DNA of 64,000 nucleotides from Macrotis lagotis (lineage: Eukaryota > Chordata > Mammalia > Peramelemorphia > Peramelidae). How positions within the stretch are numbered: the first letter of the stretch is position 1; the number at the start of each line of letters is the position of its first letter. The position numbers and the translations under genes are program-made. Below the pieces are notes generated by a model, which saw only the letters and a list, made by a program, of their open reading frames with translations, did no database searches and was not told the DNA's origin. This document shows positions 21,691 through 33,083 of the stretch, one piece after another. The stretch lies in NCBI RefSeq assembly GCF_037893015.1, contig NC_133661.1, positions 248,740,962 to 248,804,961 on the forward strand, read 5' to 3'.

Positions 21691-23080
21691 CCCCTCTTCT
21701 TAGAGAACAAACATCCAGTCTTGTGGCCCCTTCTCTGGCTCCCCTCAAAGATGGAATTTCAGTCTCCTTAGGAAAGGGTGGATAAGATTCCAGAGATGTA
21801 CATCCATATCTTCCTTCAAACTATTTATATATTCAGACATCTTATGTGCATCCACATTAGTCACAGATAGATCACCATCTCCAGGAGATATAAATCATAT
21901 ATCTTTCAGGTATTTGCATAATATTATTTGCTAAAAAAGGGACATTTTTCTCATAGCATGGGTGGGTAAAAAGTACTTTTCACATTTGAGTATTTTCATG
22001 ATTTAAAGAGAGTGGGAAGCTACCATTTTCCTAGAAAAGAATTCCTAGGCCTGTCCATCTTACCAAGTACTGTTTTGTTTGGGTAATGCTAACAAACATG
22101 ATTCTGGTTGCTTGTGTTCTGGTAAATAGGAACCCTGAGCAATTTGTATCCCCTTTGCTTTCTTCTCTCTCTGTCTCCATAGTACCTCTCCCCACCCACA
22201 CAATTCCACCTAAAACGCCCGATTCCTAACTTTCCCATCATTTCTTATGATAGATACTATAAATTGGAGGAAAAGCACCTAAGAGAGCATAAAAACTACA
22301 AACAATAGAAAGTGATAATGAATATAAAACTGGAAATAAACAATAGCATTGGTGGGCAGCCATGCCCTCTTTCCAATGGCCAAGAGACCTCTTCTGTTGT
22401 TTTTGTTTCTGTGCTAGGGAGGGTCCTATTCTGGGCTTCTTTGATTTTCTCTGGACTAAATGCTTGGAACCAATCCTGCTGGAATCATGTCTTGGCTTTA
22501 GGTGTGGAGCTAGGACAAAACCAGAGTTATGGGGGGATGGGGAGGTGGGTCTGAGGTCTAGGAGTTCAGATTTCAAATCACTTTTCCCTTCAACCCCCAG
22601 GCAATACCTTTCAGGGAGATGAAATCGTCTAGTGCGCATGACCTGGGCATCTCACTGTCCTGCCCCTCCAGGTTAGAGAAAAAGGAGAAGCATAATTGCC
22701 ATGAGAGACTAATGAAAGAGGAAGAGAAGTGTGTGTTCCTGCTCTGTGTTCATATATGACCTTCGCATTTCCAGCTCTAGCCCTCAATGTAGCTTTTAAG
22801 ATACACCACGTGGGTCACATATCTTCTTTGGGGGTTTTCTGGGGAAAATTATAGCCTGGGAACCAGCAGAGGTGGGTGTAGACTTAGATAAAAATAACCA
22901 CGTCAGGAGAAAGTCTCACCCACCTTCCCACAAAAGACTGAAGACCACTTAGACTACCAGCCTGAAACTCAGTATTTCAGAGTTGAAGAGAAAGTTTGGG
23001 AGGCATTCAGTATAACTTCCCCAAAACCAGCCCCAGGGAAGTTTGGGAACCCATTCAACAAAGAACTTGCCCTCATCCAG
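21691..23080. other. Repeat-poor intergenic island
   Basis: No SINE, L1, L2 or MIR text is recognisable over about 1.3 kb, and 22.2-23.0 kb is more GC-rich than its surroundings. A 133-codon minus-strand frame (22238-22639) overlaps two plus-strand frames and shows no domain. A CACGTG E-box lies at 22807-22812. It may be a regulatory or simply unique region; no gene call is made. Confidence 0.5.
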
Positions 23081-23084
23081 AAAA

Positions 23085-23275
23085 CTGGCATGGTGGAAAA
23101 AGCATGAGACAGGAACTCAGAAGACTTCAGCTTCAAAACAGAATCCACCATTTAATATAGTGACACTGGGAAAAAAAATCACTCAACCTTTCTGTCTTCC
23201 CTATTTCCCAGAGTGGTTATAAGGAAAACACTTCATAAGTGAAGTGCCATTAGTTATTGTTATCAGAGTAGTTGA
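23085..23275 (+). mobile_element. MIR copy
   Basis: GCATGGTGGAAAAAGCATGAG, GACTTCAGCTTCAAAAC, TCACTCAACCTTTCTGTCTTCC and AGTGGTTATAAGGAAAA. Confidence 0.65.
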
Positions 23276-23755
23276 TAAGTGCTGAAAGAGGAGAGAGACT
23301 ATTTGGAATGCTCACAAAATCATAGATTAACAACTGGAGAGATCTTTGAAATTTCATAAAGTTTATTTAAAATCTTATTAAAATTTATTTTTAAAATTTC
23401 AATTGATATCATTTGCTCTTACATAACTTTAATTTGTAAATCTAAGGAAGTACTGATAATTATTTATTCACTGGCTCTCCTAGGTAAAAATGTGGGTACT
23501 GAATACTTTTAATTTTAATTTGCATTATCTCCATTACTTTTAACTAAATAAATGTCAAAACAAAAAATCAGGTGCTGAGTTTTATAAAATTTGCTGTTTT
23601 CTGAGGTGAAAATGCTCCCACTGAAAATTTAATAATCAGGGCAGAAGCCAGTAGGGGTTGATTTCTGTGTATCCCCTTCTTTTCCCTTCATGACCCAGAG
23701 AGTCAGCCCATTACAGCAAAGTGGGAGAGGGACATCAATCAAAGTCTGATAGTAG
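23276..23755. other. Intergenic, no assigned feature
   Basis: A/T-rich, with no gene seen. Confidence 0.35.
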
Positions 23756-23932
23756 AGGGTGGCTAGGTAACACAGTGGATAGAGCACTGGCCCAGGAGTC
23801 AAGAGTACCTGAGTTCAAATCCGACCTGAGACATTGAATAATTACCTAGCTGTGTGACCTTGGGCAAGCCACTTAACCCCACTGCCTTGCCAAAAAAAAC
23901 AAAAAAACAAAAACAAAAACAAAAAAAAAACC
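23756..23932 (+). mobile_element. tRNA-derived marsupial SINE
   Basis: Complete body from GAGGGTGGCTAGGTAACACA to CACTGCCTTGCC with an (A)nC tail. Confidence 0.92.
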
Positions 23933-23959
23933 TAAAAAAAAATATATGAGACTATTCCA

Positions 23960-24450
23960 CATCTACAGTCTCTAGCAAAGGGGGAACAAAATGGATCATT
24001 TTAATTACATAGATAATCATTGTAAACTTTGTTTTGACTTATTCTGCTTACTTCAGTCTGTATCTTTTCATATAAGTCTTTCCATGCTTCTCAGAAATCT
24101 TCATATTCATCTTTTCTTTGGCATAGAAATTTCACGTTTCAGAATTTGTTTACCATTTCTTCATTAATAGGCACCAACTATGTTTCCAGTTTTACTGGAA
24201 TAAATATTTTGGTGCATATGAAAAACTTACTCTCTTTGACCTCATTGATATATCTAAGAATAGAGTCTCTGAGTCAGAGAATATGGACATTTCAATCATT
24301 TTTAAAAATCATCATTCCAAATTGCTTTACAGAATCAACACATTTAAACAAGGAATATTTCACTTGTTTAACTGTTTTCAGAGATTGTATCATGACAGGA
24401 AGGATCATGATGCATTTTGGGAATTTTTTCCAAGCTTATAATCTCCACCT
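23960..24450 (-). mobile_element. L1 3' portion, antisense
   Basis: On plus it reads TTCTGCTTACTTCAGTCTGTATC, GTCTTTCCATGCTTCTCAGAAATC, AATTTGTTTACCATTTCTTC and CCAAATTGCTTTACAGAATC: the complement of L1 ORF2 C-terminal and 3' UTR text. Confidence 0.78.
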
Positions 24451-25124
24451 AGAAAACCTGTGAAAACATTTGCCCAGTATCTACTCATTATACTAAGACT
24501 AGCCTGTAACCCCCATCCTACAAACTTACAAATTCATAATTCACAATATTTTAGGTCTACTTCAAAAAGTAAAAAAAAAAAAATGAAAGATAAATCTATC
24601 GAGTTTCCCAACTTTGGGAAATAAAAGCCCTACCAATGGGCAGTTCATTTCCAAATGTGTGTAAAGTATTTCCATCTATTATAAATAAGGATGCCAGTAG
24701 ACATTTCCTATCTTTTCCTATAATGACTCTTCCTATAATTCTTCCTAGGTCCCAGAAGATGAATTCAGGTCCTAATCTCAATCACAATGAAACCCTCTGG
24801 TGGGAGACAGGAGATCAACCATGCAAAAAGAAAGGGCTCTACGGAAGGACTTGCTAGACCAGGTCAGAATTCTTTCTTAATCATAGTTCTGCATCTAGTG
24901 ATGCAGCACCAGAAGTGGGAACCTCCTCCTCTCATCCTGTCTATTCTCCTTTGCTACTTTCTAAATCTTTCACCTCACAAAAAGCTTATTTAAGAAACCA
25001 GGAGTCTCTGAAAGACTCCTGGTCACCAACATCTATGTTCAGATACCCGGGAGAATATTCTCTGATCAAGTAAGTTGTCAAAATAACCTAATTTCTCCCA
25101 AATTAGTCACAGAATCATCATATC
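24451..25124. other. Non-repetitive intergenic stretch with a perfect hairpin
   Basis: No gene is seen. ACCAGGAGTCT (24997-25007) and AGACTCCTGGT (25013-25023) form a perfect 11-bp stem with a 5-base loop. Confidence 0.5.
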
Positions 25125-25347
25125 ATCAAGGCAGCTAGGTCACCCAGTGGATAGCTTGGAATCCTCATAAGTTCAAATCTGGATTCAGACATTTTACTAT
25201 CTGTGTGACCCTGGACAAGTTATTTAACCCTGATTCCCTCATTTTTCTCAACTGTAAAATAAGTTGGAGAAGAAAATGGTAAACTCAAGCATCTCTGCCA
25301 AGAAAACCCCAAATGGGGCATGACTGAAACAATTGAACAGCAGAATA
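25125..25347 (+). mobile_element. Marsupial SINE of the 'ACTCCA' type, sense
   Basis: AAGGCAGCTAGGTCACCCAG head, CTATCTGTGTGACCCTGGAC, TTTCTCAACTGTAAAATAAG, CAAATGGGGCATGACTG and AAACAATTGAACAGC. Confidence 0.88.
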
Positions 25348-25349
25348 TC

Positions 25350-25500
25350 ATCAATGCAGTTACGAATGAGACTTCAGAGATCATCAAGTTCAATTTTATA
25401 GATGATATTACAGAAGAGGAAACTAAAGCTCAGAAATAATTGTAAATGATTTGCCCAAAATCACCTAGGTGGTGAAAGAGTGAGTATTTCAACCACTGAA
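25350..25500 (+). mobile_element. MIR/L3-type remnant
   Basis: AGAGATCATCAAGTTCAATTTTATAGATGA, AGAGGAAACTAAAGCTCAG and TTGCCCAAAATCACCTAG. Confidence 0.6.
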
Positions 25501-25689
25501 AAATGGAAGGACTAGTAGATCCTCCTTGGAGAGACAAATAAAAGAACTGGCAAAATTTGTGTTGTTGTACACATGAAGACATCAAAAAATTTCATTTCGT
25601 GGGGAATTTGATTATCTTGTATGACAGTGCTCATGATAAATATTTACAAAATAAAACTTATATACCAAATAAGGATGAGAGGGGAAGTA

Positions 25690-26148
25690 AATTACATGAA
25701 GTTGTAAATATAGTGTTAAAAAATTTAAAAACTTTCATCAAGGCAATGTCCAACTGTGATTCCAGAGGTCTGATAGTCAACTATGATTTCCACCTGTGAA
25801 AGAGAGGTAATGGATTGAAGGTACAGAATGAGACATACATTTTTGGACATGGCCAATGCAGAAATTTGTTTTACTTCAGTAAGTATATATTTGTTATAAG
25901 GGGTTTTTTCCTTTTTTTTTTTTTTTGCAAGGCAATGGGATTAAGCGACTTGTCTATGGCCAAACAGCTAGATAATTATTAAGTGTCTGAGGCTGAATTT
26001 GAACTCCTGTCCTCCTGACTCCATGGTCTGTATTCTACTGTACCACCTAGCTGCCCCCTTCTTTTTCCTTTTTATTGGGGAGGGTAGGAGGGAGAGAAAA
26101 TGTATTTTAATTAAACAAATGAAATGAAATGAAATGAAATTGTTTGAA
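25690..26148 (+). mobile_element. LINE 3' end (family shared with 12.8 and 56.8 kb), split by SINE
   Basis: CAATGTCCAACTGTGATTCCAGAGG, AGAGAGGTAATGGATTGAAGG, AATGAGACATACATTTTTGGACATG and ATATTTGTTATAAGGGG, then after the SINE GGGGAGGGTAGGAGGGAGAG and a terminal (GAAAT)n. The 80-codon frame at 25557-25799 overlaps it only in part and has no known domain. Confidence 0.7.
25912..26057 (-). mobile_element. tRNA-derived SINE, antisense, inside the LINE fragment
   Basis: A T-run followed by GCAAGGCAATGGGATTAAGC and ending ACTGTACCACCTAGCTGCCCC. TTTTTCCTTTTT lies on both sides and may be the target duplication. Confidence 0.9.
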
Positions 26149-26249
26149 GATTTATAAGACCCTCCAAATTAAATCAAATAGTCTTTGATAAATGGTAGTT
26201 TGTCTTTTGGTTTTTTTTGTCATATCAATGATATGATAAGGTGAAGTTT

Positions 26250-26500
26250 TGACTTTAACGTGAATTGGATTTAAGTGAGGTAAAGTTGCACAAGATGTCA
26301 ATCTCATTTACTCTTCCAGAGCCAACAAGTCTATTGACAAGACAAACTTCAAGATGACTAGCCATGGCTTGGAATGTAGTGGATGACCTTGGTGTCTGAT
26401 GTCTGACCAAGTTGTAAGCACTCTACCCTGCCAACTGACTTCAGTTGCCCTTGAAGGCCAGAGAACATATTCTTCGACCCAGGTCAGAAATGAAGCTAAG
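26250..26500 (-). mobile_element. Composite SINE variant, antisense, degraded
   Basis: GTGAATTGGATTTAAGTGAGG and CTCATTTACTCTTCCAGAGCC match the long SINE body. GGATGACCTTGGTGTCTGATG may be the variant extension. The 123-codon minus-strand frame here is within this repeat. Confidence 0.5.
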
Positions 26501-26679
26501 AAATGCTTCGGTACCAAATAGAGAGACTGGGCCTGTGGGTAGCTGTTGTATGTCCAGAGCAAGATAAACTTTTTTTCTAAATATGAAATACATTGTTTAG
26601 TCATAAGGAAGAAATGAGACCTCAAATTCATACAGAACATAGAAATCACTTGCCTATATATCATGCCTTCTTTCTTCAA

Positions 26680-28195
26680 AAAAAAAAAAGAATCAGGATA
26701 GGTCAGACATGATAAACACCAAATAATATTACAAAAAATGAAATTAATTATGTGTTAACAGACAGGAAACAATACTGTATTAATGTAGGAGTTATTTCTG
26801 AATCAGCTAACTTGCTGAGTAGAATCAGACCACTGACTTTTTAGAACAGGCATCAAAATTAATAGTAAGCTAGGCATGAAGTTAAATAGTAAGGCATGGC
26901 ATGAAGTTAAAGCAGTTCCAATCTGATCTATTTTACCAAGTTATTGATTTGGGAAATGTTTAGAAGAAAGGTGTGGTAGGAGCAAGGTCCCTCCCTGCCT
27001 GCCTGTAGGCTGGGCTAGTTTTTCCCTAAAAGACCAGAAATTCATTTTTTAGGACTAGAGTTTGAGTTGCTAACACAGCTACTAGGCATCTAGGGCATAA
27101 AAAACAAACAAACAAACAAAAAAAAAACCCAACCTGGCCCTCCAGGAGTTGGGGCTCCTCAGACTTGACAGATGTCCCACTTTTGTGCGAATCAACACAC
27201 CCTCTGATTCAACCTTCTGACTAGATGCATTTCAGTATGAGATGGAGGCAGTAGCCACATGTACCTGAAGCAATGATGTATCATTAATGAGCATCCTTTC
27301 TATCCCTTACTAAATGTAACTTGGGTTGATTCTATTGTTATTGTTCTGTGAGTCCTATTTCATTCCAGCCCTAAGCCTGAACCAGCCTAAACTTTGAGTC
27401 AAATCTGCCCAGCACAAAAAGATTTGAACACTGATAATAACAAATTTTTAAAAATATTTGCTGAATGTAAATCAATTGTCATAACAAGGAGACCAAACAA
27501 CTTAGAAATTGCCTCAGCCAGCAAACACTTCATCTCCTTGCCAAGTAGAGAGATACAGCAGCCAAGGGCAACATTGGTTGAGAATATAAACTTGTTTGCA
27601 AAATCTTATGGAGAAGAATGATGGATGATTAATAACACTATCACCTCATAAAAAGAGTGAGGAACAATTGAGGAGAAAATAAGTAAAAAGAAAACTTGGC
27701 AAGAGACCAGTGAAGCAAAAACATTCCACTGGCATTTAAGGATGAAACTGGAAAGAGGACAAAAGGAAAATTAGAAAAACCCCATTAATTTTTAGAACAA
27801 ATACTTTTTGTTATCAAGATCAGTGGAACTACCACATAAGACCTCTGACATTATACTCCTAGGTGTACTCAGAAAAGCACCTTATCATGATCCCTGAAAA
27901 TTAGAAGGTACATAATGAATACTTATTGATTGAATGAGTAGCAAAGTAGGTTAGATTGCTTTGGAAAAAATGCATAGTTCTTTTTTATATATACTTGTCC
28001 TGAGACAAAAACCTTTCTTGTTAACAGCAATATTATAATATAATTATAATAAAATATTAATTATATCTTATGATCCTGTGAGCCGTGGAATATTATAAAC
28101 TATGAAATTAAAAAGATTAGCCAATAGCCAATGGAGAAATCCATGGTGGGTGTGGGCAGGCTGAAACACAGTTACAAATAATGACACACACACAA
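26680..28195. other. Intergenic, no confident feature
   Basis: Contains (CAAA)n near 27105-27128. No domain is seen in the 75-codon frame at 27394-27621, and no other exon-like sequence with splice sites was recognised. Confidence 0.4.
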
Positions 28196-28199
28196 AAAT

Positions 28200-28512
28200 A
28201 GAAAGAGCACTCACTCTGAAGTTCAAAGTCTAGGGTTCAAATTACACTATTATGATTGCTATTTGTGTGACCTTGGGTGGTTGTTCAGTTGTTTTTCAGT
28301 TGTGTGAGACTCAGTATTCCTATTTGGGAGGTTTCTTGGAGTTGTTTGCCATTTCCTTCACCAGTTCATTTTACAGAGGAAGAAACCCAGACAGAGTTAA
28401 AAGACATGCCCAGGGCCACACAGCTAGTAAAGGTCTGAAGCAAGATTTGAACTCAGATGAGTCCTTCCTGACTTCAGCTCCCACAGTATATTTATTGCAC
28501 CACCTAACTTCT
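28200..28512 (-). mobile_element. SINE pair: truncated sense SINE plus 'ACTCCAG'-type antisense SINE
   Basis: 28200-28275 is the sense head (GTTCAAATTACACTATTATG, GTGTGACCTTGGG). From 28277 the antisense copy reads GGTTGTTCAGTTGTTTTTCAG, TTTGCCATTTCCTTCACCAG and CCCAGGGCCACACAGCTAG. Confidence 0.8.
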
Positions 28513-28619
28513 CTGTAACTAAGAGTGTGGTGGTACAAATAACTGTCACACAATGTAGAACATGAATGGGGCAAAAGAGAGGATGCTCTAAGAAAATTTG
28601 AGAAAGGAGACATCATTTT

Positions 28620-29085
28620 CAGATGATAGGATGAGGTAAATTCATTAGAGAATTGGCACCAGAGCAGGACATGAAGAGAAAGATTTCAGCATACAGATAT
28701 GGAAGAAATACACTCCAAATAGAGGCACCAGATGGCCAAAACAAATATATGAAGGTAGCAGAAGGCAAAATGTGATTGTGGAATAACTAGAGATCCAATT
28801 TTCCTGGAACATAGAGTATACAAATGGGAGTGTTACAAAATTAGGCTGGAAAAATAGTTTGGAGCCAGGGTGATGGAGGCAATGCCAGGCTCAGAAAACT
28901 TTATTTTGTCTCAAGGTATTAGGGAATTAAAAATTTTTGAGTCAGATAGTGGACATGGTCAGACCCATGCATTAGGAATGTCATTTTGGTAGCTGTGTAA
29001 ATAATGAATAAGAGAGAGGAGAGATTAGATGTCTGCCAGGAAGCTATTGGTGACAGTGGAAAGAGAGAAGAATCAGAAACTAACC
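28620..29085 (-). mobile_element. L2 antisense fragment
   Basis: On plus it reads GGATGAGGTAAATTC, GAGGCAATGCCAGGCTCAG, GGACATGGTCAGACCC, GTCATTTTGGTAGCTGTGTAAATAATG and AGAGAGGAGAGATTAGATG, in L2 antisense order. Confidence 0.6.
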
Positions 29086-29159
29086 ACATTTAAAATTATG
29101 ATTTTATAACTGTTCAGAAATGAATAATATTCTTCAGGTTAATAAAACACAAGCAAACT

Positions 29160-29554
29160 GAAAGAATCACAGAATATCAGAACTGGAAGAAACCTTAGAA
29201 TCAGACTTAGACAAACACTTCCATTTATTTATAGATATCCTTTGGGGCTAGCATTTCTTGCATTGGGCTAGCATTTCTTGCACTAGCATTTATAGACTGG
29301 ATCCCCAGCGGAAAGCTCTACTCCCAGGTTTTAGGGTACCTTGTGAGCCTGTACTCCAAAAACTATAGCTCATGGGCTCCCATTGGTGGGTATACCCAGT
29401 AGACACAATTCAAAGTAAAAGCATTTATTAACATAATGTATTAAGAACAATACCTATAAAACATCCTCCCATGAAGTCTACGATATAATCTCCCATAAAT
29501 ATTTTTAACATCTTTGGGAAAAGTGGGCTCAGTCTTAAAATACTAATAAAATAA
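29160..29554. other. Possible L3 piece, local tandem repeat, unique sequence
   Basis: 29160-29210 (AATCACAGAATATCAGAACTGGAAGAAACC) is L3/CR1- or MIR-like. GGGCTAGCATTTCTTGCA is repeated at 29245 and 29265 with a third partial unit. The rest is unassigned. Confidence 0.5.
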
Positions 29555-29880
29555 CTTGCCCTTGTCCTTTATTCTCAAAGAAGGTCACAACATCAGGGAG
29601 GTGATGTCATGACAAACATGTGAATTGGATTTGAGTGAGGGGGACTGTGCAAAGTCACCAGCCTCACTTTCTCCTCCATTGTCATCTGGATCCAGTGGCC
29701 AGATTTGAAACTAGACAACTGGAGATGGCCCTGGATGCGATGCAATCAGGGTTAAGAGACTTACCCAGGGTCACACAGTTAGTAAGAATCAAGTGTCTGA
29801 AGCTCAATTCAAACTCATGTTCTCCTGACTCCAAGGTTATCCAATGCTCTATCCAATGTACCACCTAGCTGCCTTACAGT
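29555..29880 (-). mobile_element. Composite (long) marsupial SINE, antisense, full length
   Basis: It starts TTGCCCTTGTCCTTTATTCTC and runs through GTGAATTGGATTTGAGTGAGG, CACCAGCCTCACTTTCTCC, GGGTCACACAGTTAGTAAG to ATGTACCACCTAGCTGCC. Body and head are both present. Confidence 0.9.
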
Positions 29881-30634
29881 AACCAGGCAGAGACACCTTA
29901 AAATACAGTAGTCTAGAAGCATAAAAGGAAGGAATATGTGTCTTCAAGGCAACTCACTTCTCCTATTCTGTAGGGCAGCAATATCCCTTTCTTTCCTTAG
30001 GGATATCTGACAGGGATATCTCCATGAGTATAACATCTCTTCTAAACTTCTGAGCCTGCTTCTCTTCATAGGTCAACTCATTGCTAGGGCTAATTCTCAC
30101 CGAAATCTAGTCATCTCTCTTCTTTGTTGCCAGAGACCCTGATCCTTGAATTAGACTGCAGTCACTGCATCTCGTTATTGGTGTCTATATAGAATATGTC
30201 TCTACTCCTTGCTGATTGTGTGGGTAACTAGCACTGATGTGGAGTAGAGGGGAAGTAACTGAGGGAATAACCTCCCCACCAACAGTAATTCCTCTCAAAG
30301 GCTGGATTCTTCCTCAATTGCTGGGTCCTGCCTGAACTGGACTAGTGGATTCAGTTTTAAAAGGATCTTTGGGGTATGTTAAATCTCCATCCAGTCAATG
30401 TTATGCCCCCTTTTCATTCAATCAAGGGAAACCCCACCCTTCTTAAGGAATGACAGGGCTAGACAGTCTGTTTTCTACCTTTTTATTTCTGCCAAGGAGA
30501 CACTTTCATAAAGATGTGACAGATTATACCTTGTCTTTTCACTTCATTAGCATACTAATGACTCAGTACTTCTGTTAACTGTCCTTTGTTTTCTGTTATT
30601 ACATCAAAGAGGGAACCATATCCTTCTTCCTCCC
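29881..30634. other. Unassigned intergenic stretch, possibly decayed LTR
   Basis: No coding exon. The composition differs from neighbouring LINE and SINE sequence and no family was recognised. Confidence 0.35.
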
Positions 30635-30775
30635 CATCGTTTACTTACAGATGAATTACCTGAGACCCAAAAGGTATTTTGTGCATGGTCACACAGCTAG
30701 TATAACATAGATGGGCTTTGAATCCAGATATTCTGTTTGCACGTTCTTTCTACTATACCATGATGTCTCTTCTGG
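30635..30775 (+). mobile_element. MIR fragment
   Basis: TTACAGATGAATTACCTGAGACCC, TGGTCACACAGCTAGTA and CTTTGAATCCAGATATTCTG. Confidence 0.65.
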
Positions 30776-30879
30776 TAGGGTCAGGAGGACTCCATTCCTC
30801 AGTGAATATGACTTAAAGGTTCATCTCTTTTCATATGATTTCCTATTATTATTATTATTACTTCTCCTAAAAGCAAATT

Positions 30880-31000
30880 ATAAGGGTAGCTTGGTGATGC
30901 AGTGAATTGAGCACCAGCCCTGGACCTGAGTTCAAATCTTACTTCAGGTACTTACTAGCAGTGGACAAGTCACTTAAACCCTGATTGCCTTCATAGTGTA
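30880..31000 (+). mobile_element. tRNA-derived SINE, degraded
   Basis: AGGGTAGCTTGGTGATGCAGTG, GAGTTCAAATCTTACTTCAG and ACAAGTCACTTAAACCC. Confidence 0.75.
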
Positions 31001-31124
31001 TATACATTTTATTTATTTTAATTTGTTTTTTTATCAAATCTTATCATTATTGATGGGATGGTAAAGTCCTAAATTTAGTACAATGACACATAGCTTAATA
31101 AATGCCTGTGGCCTTCCTACCAAA

Positions 31125-31335
31125 GATAGGAGCACTTAATCTTTATTGTTCCATGGACCCCTTAGGCAGTCTGTTGAAGCCTAAAGACCCCTCCTCAGAA
31201 TAATATTTTAAAATGCATAAAATAAAATACATAGGGTTAGAAAAGAGTCCATTTATATGGAAAGAAAGCTGGAATCTTTTCTCTATTTTAATCCATGGAC
31301 TCCAGCTTAAGCATTCCTTATGTCCTTCAAGTTTG
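31125..31335. mobile_element. Non-autonomous DNA transposon-like repeat (pair with 46.8 kb)
   Basis: ATGGACCCCTTAGGCAGTCTGTTGAAGCCTAAAGACCCCT aligns with ATGGACCCCTTTGACAGTCTGGTGAAGCCTAGGGACCTCT at 46.84 kb; both end near a complement-like CATGGACTCCAG / CATGGAGTGCAG block. The inverted CATGGACCCC / ..GAGTCCATGG-type ends suggest a hAT-like element. Confidence 0.55.
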
Positions 31336-31504
31336 TGAATTTCTCCCAGGGCTTCCACACAGTTCATCACACCTTAATCTATCAATAGTTTAGAGACAAA
31401 TTGATTAATTAAACAGTCAATCCAATAAAAAATACAATCAGTGGCTGGTAGCTTTGAAGAACTTTTTAACAATGAAGGAAGCATTTATCCCATGAAACAA
31501 CTCA

Positions 31505-31965
31505 GGGTTCTGCTTTACTTTACCCTTGGGCCACATGTGGGTATTGTATTCAGTCCTGGACACTAGAAGAAAGATTGAGAAGTCACCAAGAGTATTGAAG
31601 GGCCTTGACTTCTTGCCATATGAGGACTGGTGAGAGAATTGGATATGTTTAGGCTGAAGGAAAAGCAGAGAGAGTATAAAAGGGAAACATCAAAGCTATT
31701 TTGAAAAACTTGGAAGCGGGTCTCAAGTGAAAGATATTAGACTTTTTCTGTTTGGCTCCAGAAGGTAGAATTAGGAATAATTGGTGGAAGTTACAAATGA
31801 AGCAGATTTAGTCTTGATGTCAGGAAAAACTTTCTAACAATCAAATGCTCTCCAAAAGGGAAACAGTGAGGCTGCCTTGGGAAATAGCTGGTTCTCCTTA
31901 AGTGGAGGTTTTCAAGCAAAGGTATGGACAGACACTTGGATGTGTTAACAGGTCTTCTGGCAAGT
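31505..31965 (+). mobile_element. L3/CR1 LINE 3' region
   Basis: GGGTATTGTATTCAGTCCTGGACAC, GAAAGATATTAGACTTTTTC, TTGATGTCAGGAAAAACTTTCTAAC, AGGCTGCCTTGGGAAATAG and GGAGGTTTTCAAGCAAAGG follow the C-terminal ORF2/3' order of CR1-type LINEs. Frames are broken. Confidence 0.75.
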
Positions 31966-32242
31966 TTTAGACCATCTTGCAAGGAAGTGAAAGTCCCTAA
32001 AGATTCTGGTAATTGTATTTCTTAACAGCATGGGAAGAGAGGAAAATAACATGAAATCAGGACTAAGGGTGGAGTTTCCCCCATCCTTTATCAGGAATTT
32101 TAATAACCTCTTGAGAGATAGGAGAGCCAACACTTAGTGAAGATAAAGATGGTCAGGATTCTCCCACACAGGGAGCAAAAGCTCTGGTGACATCACTTTT
32201 CCTCCTGGGACCCCAGAAAGAGAAAAGCTAAATTGGGAGGGC

Positions 32243-32245
<3 letters not shown>
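31966..32245. other. Intergenic, no assigned feature
   Basis: No gene seen. Confidence 0.35.
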
Positions 32246-32306
<61 letters not shown>

Positions 32307-32307
32307 G
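32246..32307 (+). repeat. (TG)n-(TA)n compound microsatellite
   Basis: About 14 TG units, an ACATAC joint, then about 13 TA units. Both halves favour non-B structure. Confidence 0.97.
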
Positions 32308-32499
32308 ATTATTCTTTTTAATTTCTGTATTTTGCTCAATGGACTGGGGTCTGTAGAAAATCATGGGCAGTTCTACTCTTTATTAAAATGGATATGACCA
32401 GCACCATATCTATGCACCTATTTCTAGACATTTTCTTTTATTCTGTTCAAGGATTTATCTGATCTAATCTGATATTTAATAAATAAACACCAGTGATTG

Positions 32500-32700
32500 A
32501 TATGCGGTGAGATGGTTCAGTGGACAGAGTGCTCTTTCTTCAAATCTGACCTAAGACACTTACTAGATATGTGACCAGGGCAAATCGCTTAATCTCTCTA
32601 CCTCAGTTTCTTTACCTGTAAAATAAGGATATTAATAGCAATTGTTAGATTAAATGAAATACTATCTTGCACAAATCTTAAAACACCGTCATGACAATTG
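32500..32700 (+). mobile_element. tRNA/MIR-type SINE, sense
   Basis: GGTTCAGTGGACAGAGTGCTC, TTCAAATCTGACCTAAGACAC and CCTCAGTTTCTTTACCTGTAAAATAAGG. Confidence 0.75.
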
Positions 32701-32834
32701 ATTATAATAATAATTTTAACATGATAATTTTAATATTCATATCACTAATAGTAAATTTTAATGCTAAAATTATTTTAAAATATCATGGTATTCATATGAT
32801 ACTTTAAGATGTAAAATATTTACTGCTACTGCTT

Positions 32835-33080
32835 TAGTTCAATCCTTTTCAGCTGTGTCTGACTCTTCGTGACTCCATTTGGGGTTTTCTTGGCAAAGAT
32901 ACTGGAGTTCCTCCAGCTCATTTTATAGGAACTGAGGTAAACAAGGTAATTGTCTTGCTCAAGATCACACAACTAGTAAGAGTTTGAGCTAGTAAGAGTT
33001 TGAGATAAGACTTTAATTCTGGAAGATAAGTCTTCCTTTTTCCAGACCTGACAAAATCCACTATGCCACTTAACTGAACT
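32835..33080 (-). mobile_element. Marsupial SINE of the 'ACTCCAG' type, antisense
   Basis: CTTTTCAGCTGTGTCTGACTCTTCGTGACTCCATTTGGGG, GGCAAAGATACTGGAG and CACACAACTAGTAAGAG, with a 15-bp duplication (GAGCTAGTAAGAGTTT) near 32985. Confidence 0.85.
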
Positions 33081-33083
33081 AAT

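Noticed and set aside
22238..22639. 133-codon minus-strand frame
   Set aside because: It overlaps two plus-strand frames, is Ser/Lys/Arg-rich without a domain, and has no visible splice context or homologue.
24596..24993. Overlapping short frames on both strands near 24.6-25.0 kb
   Set aside because: 60-73 codons each, mutually overlapping, no domain; treated as chance.
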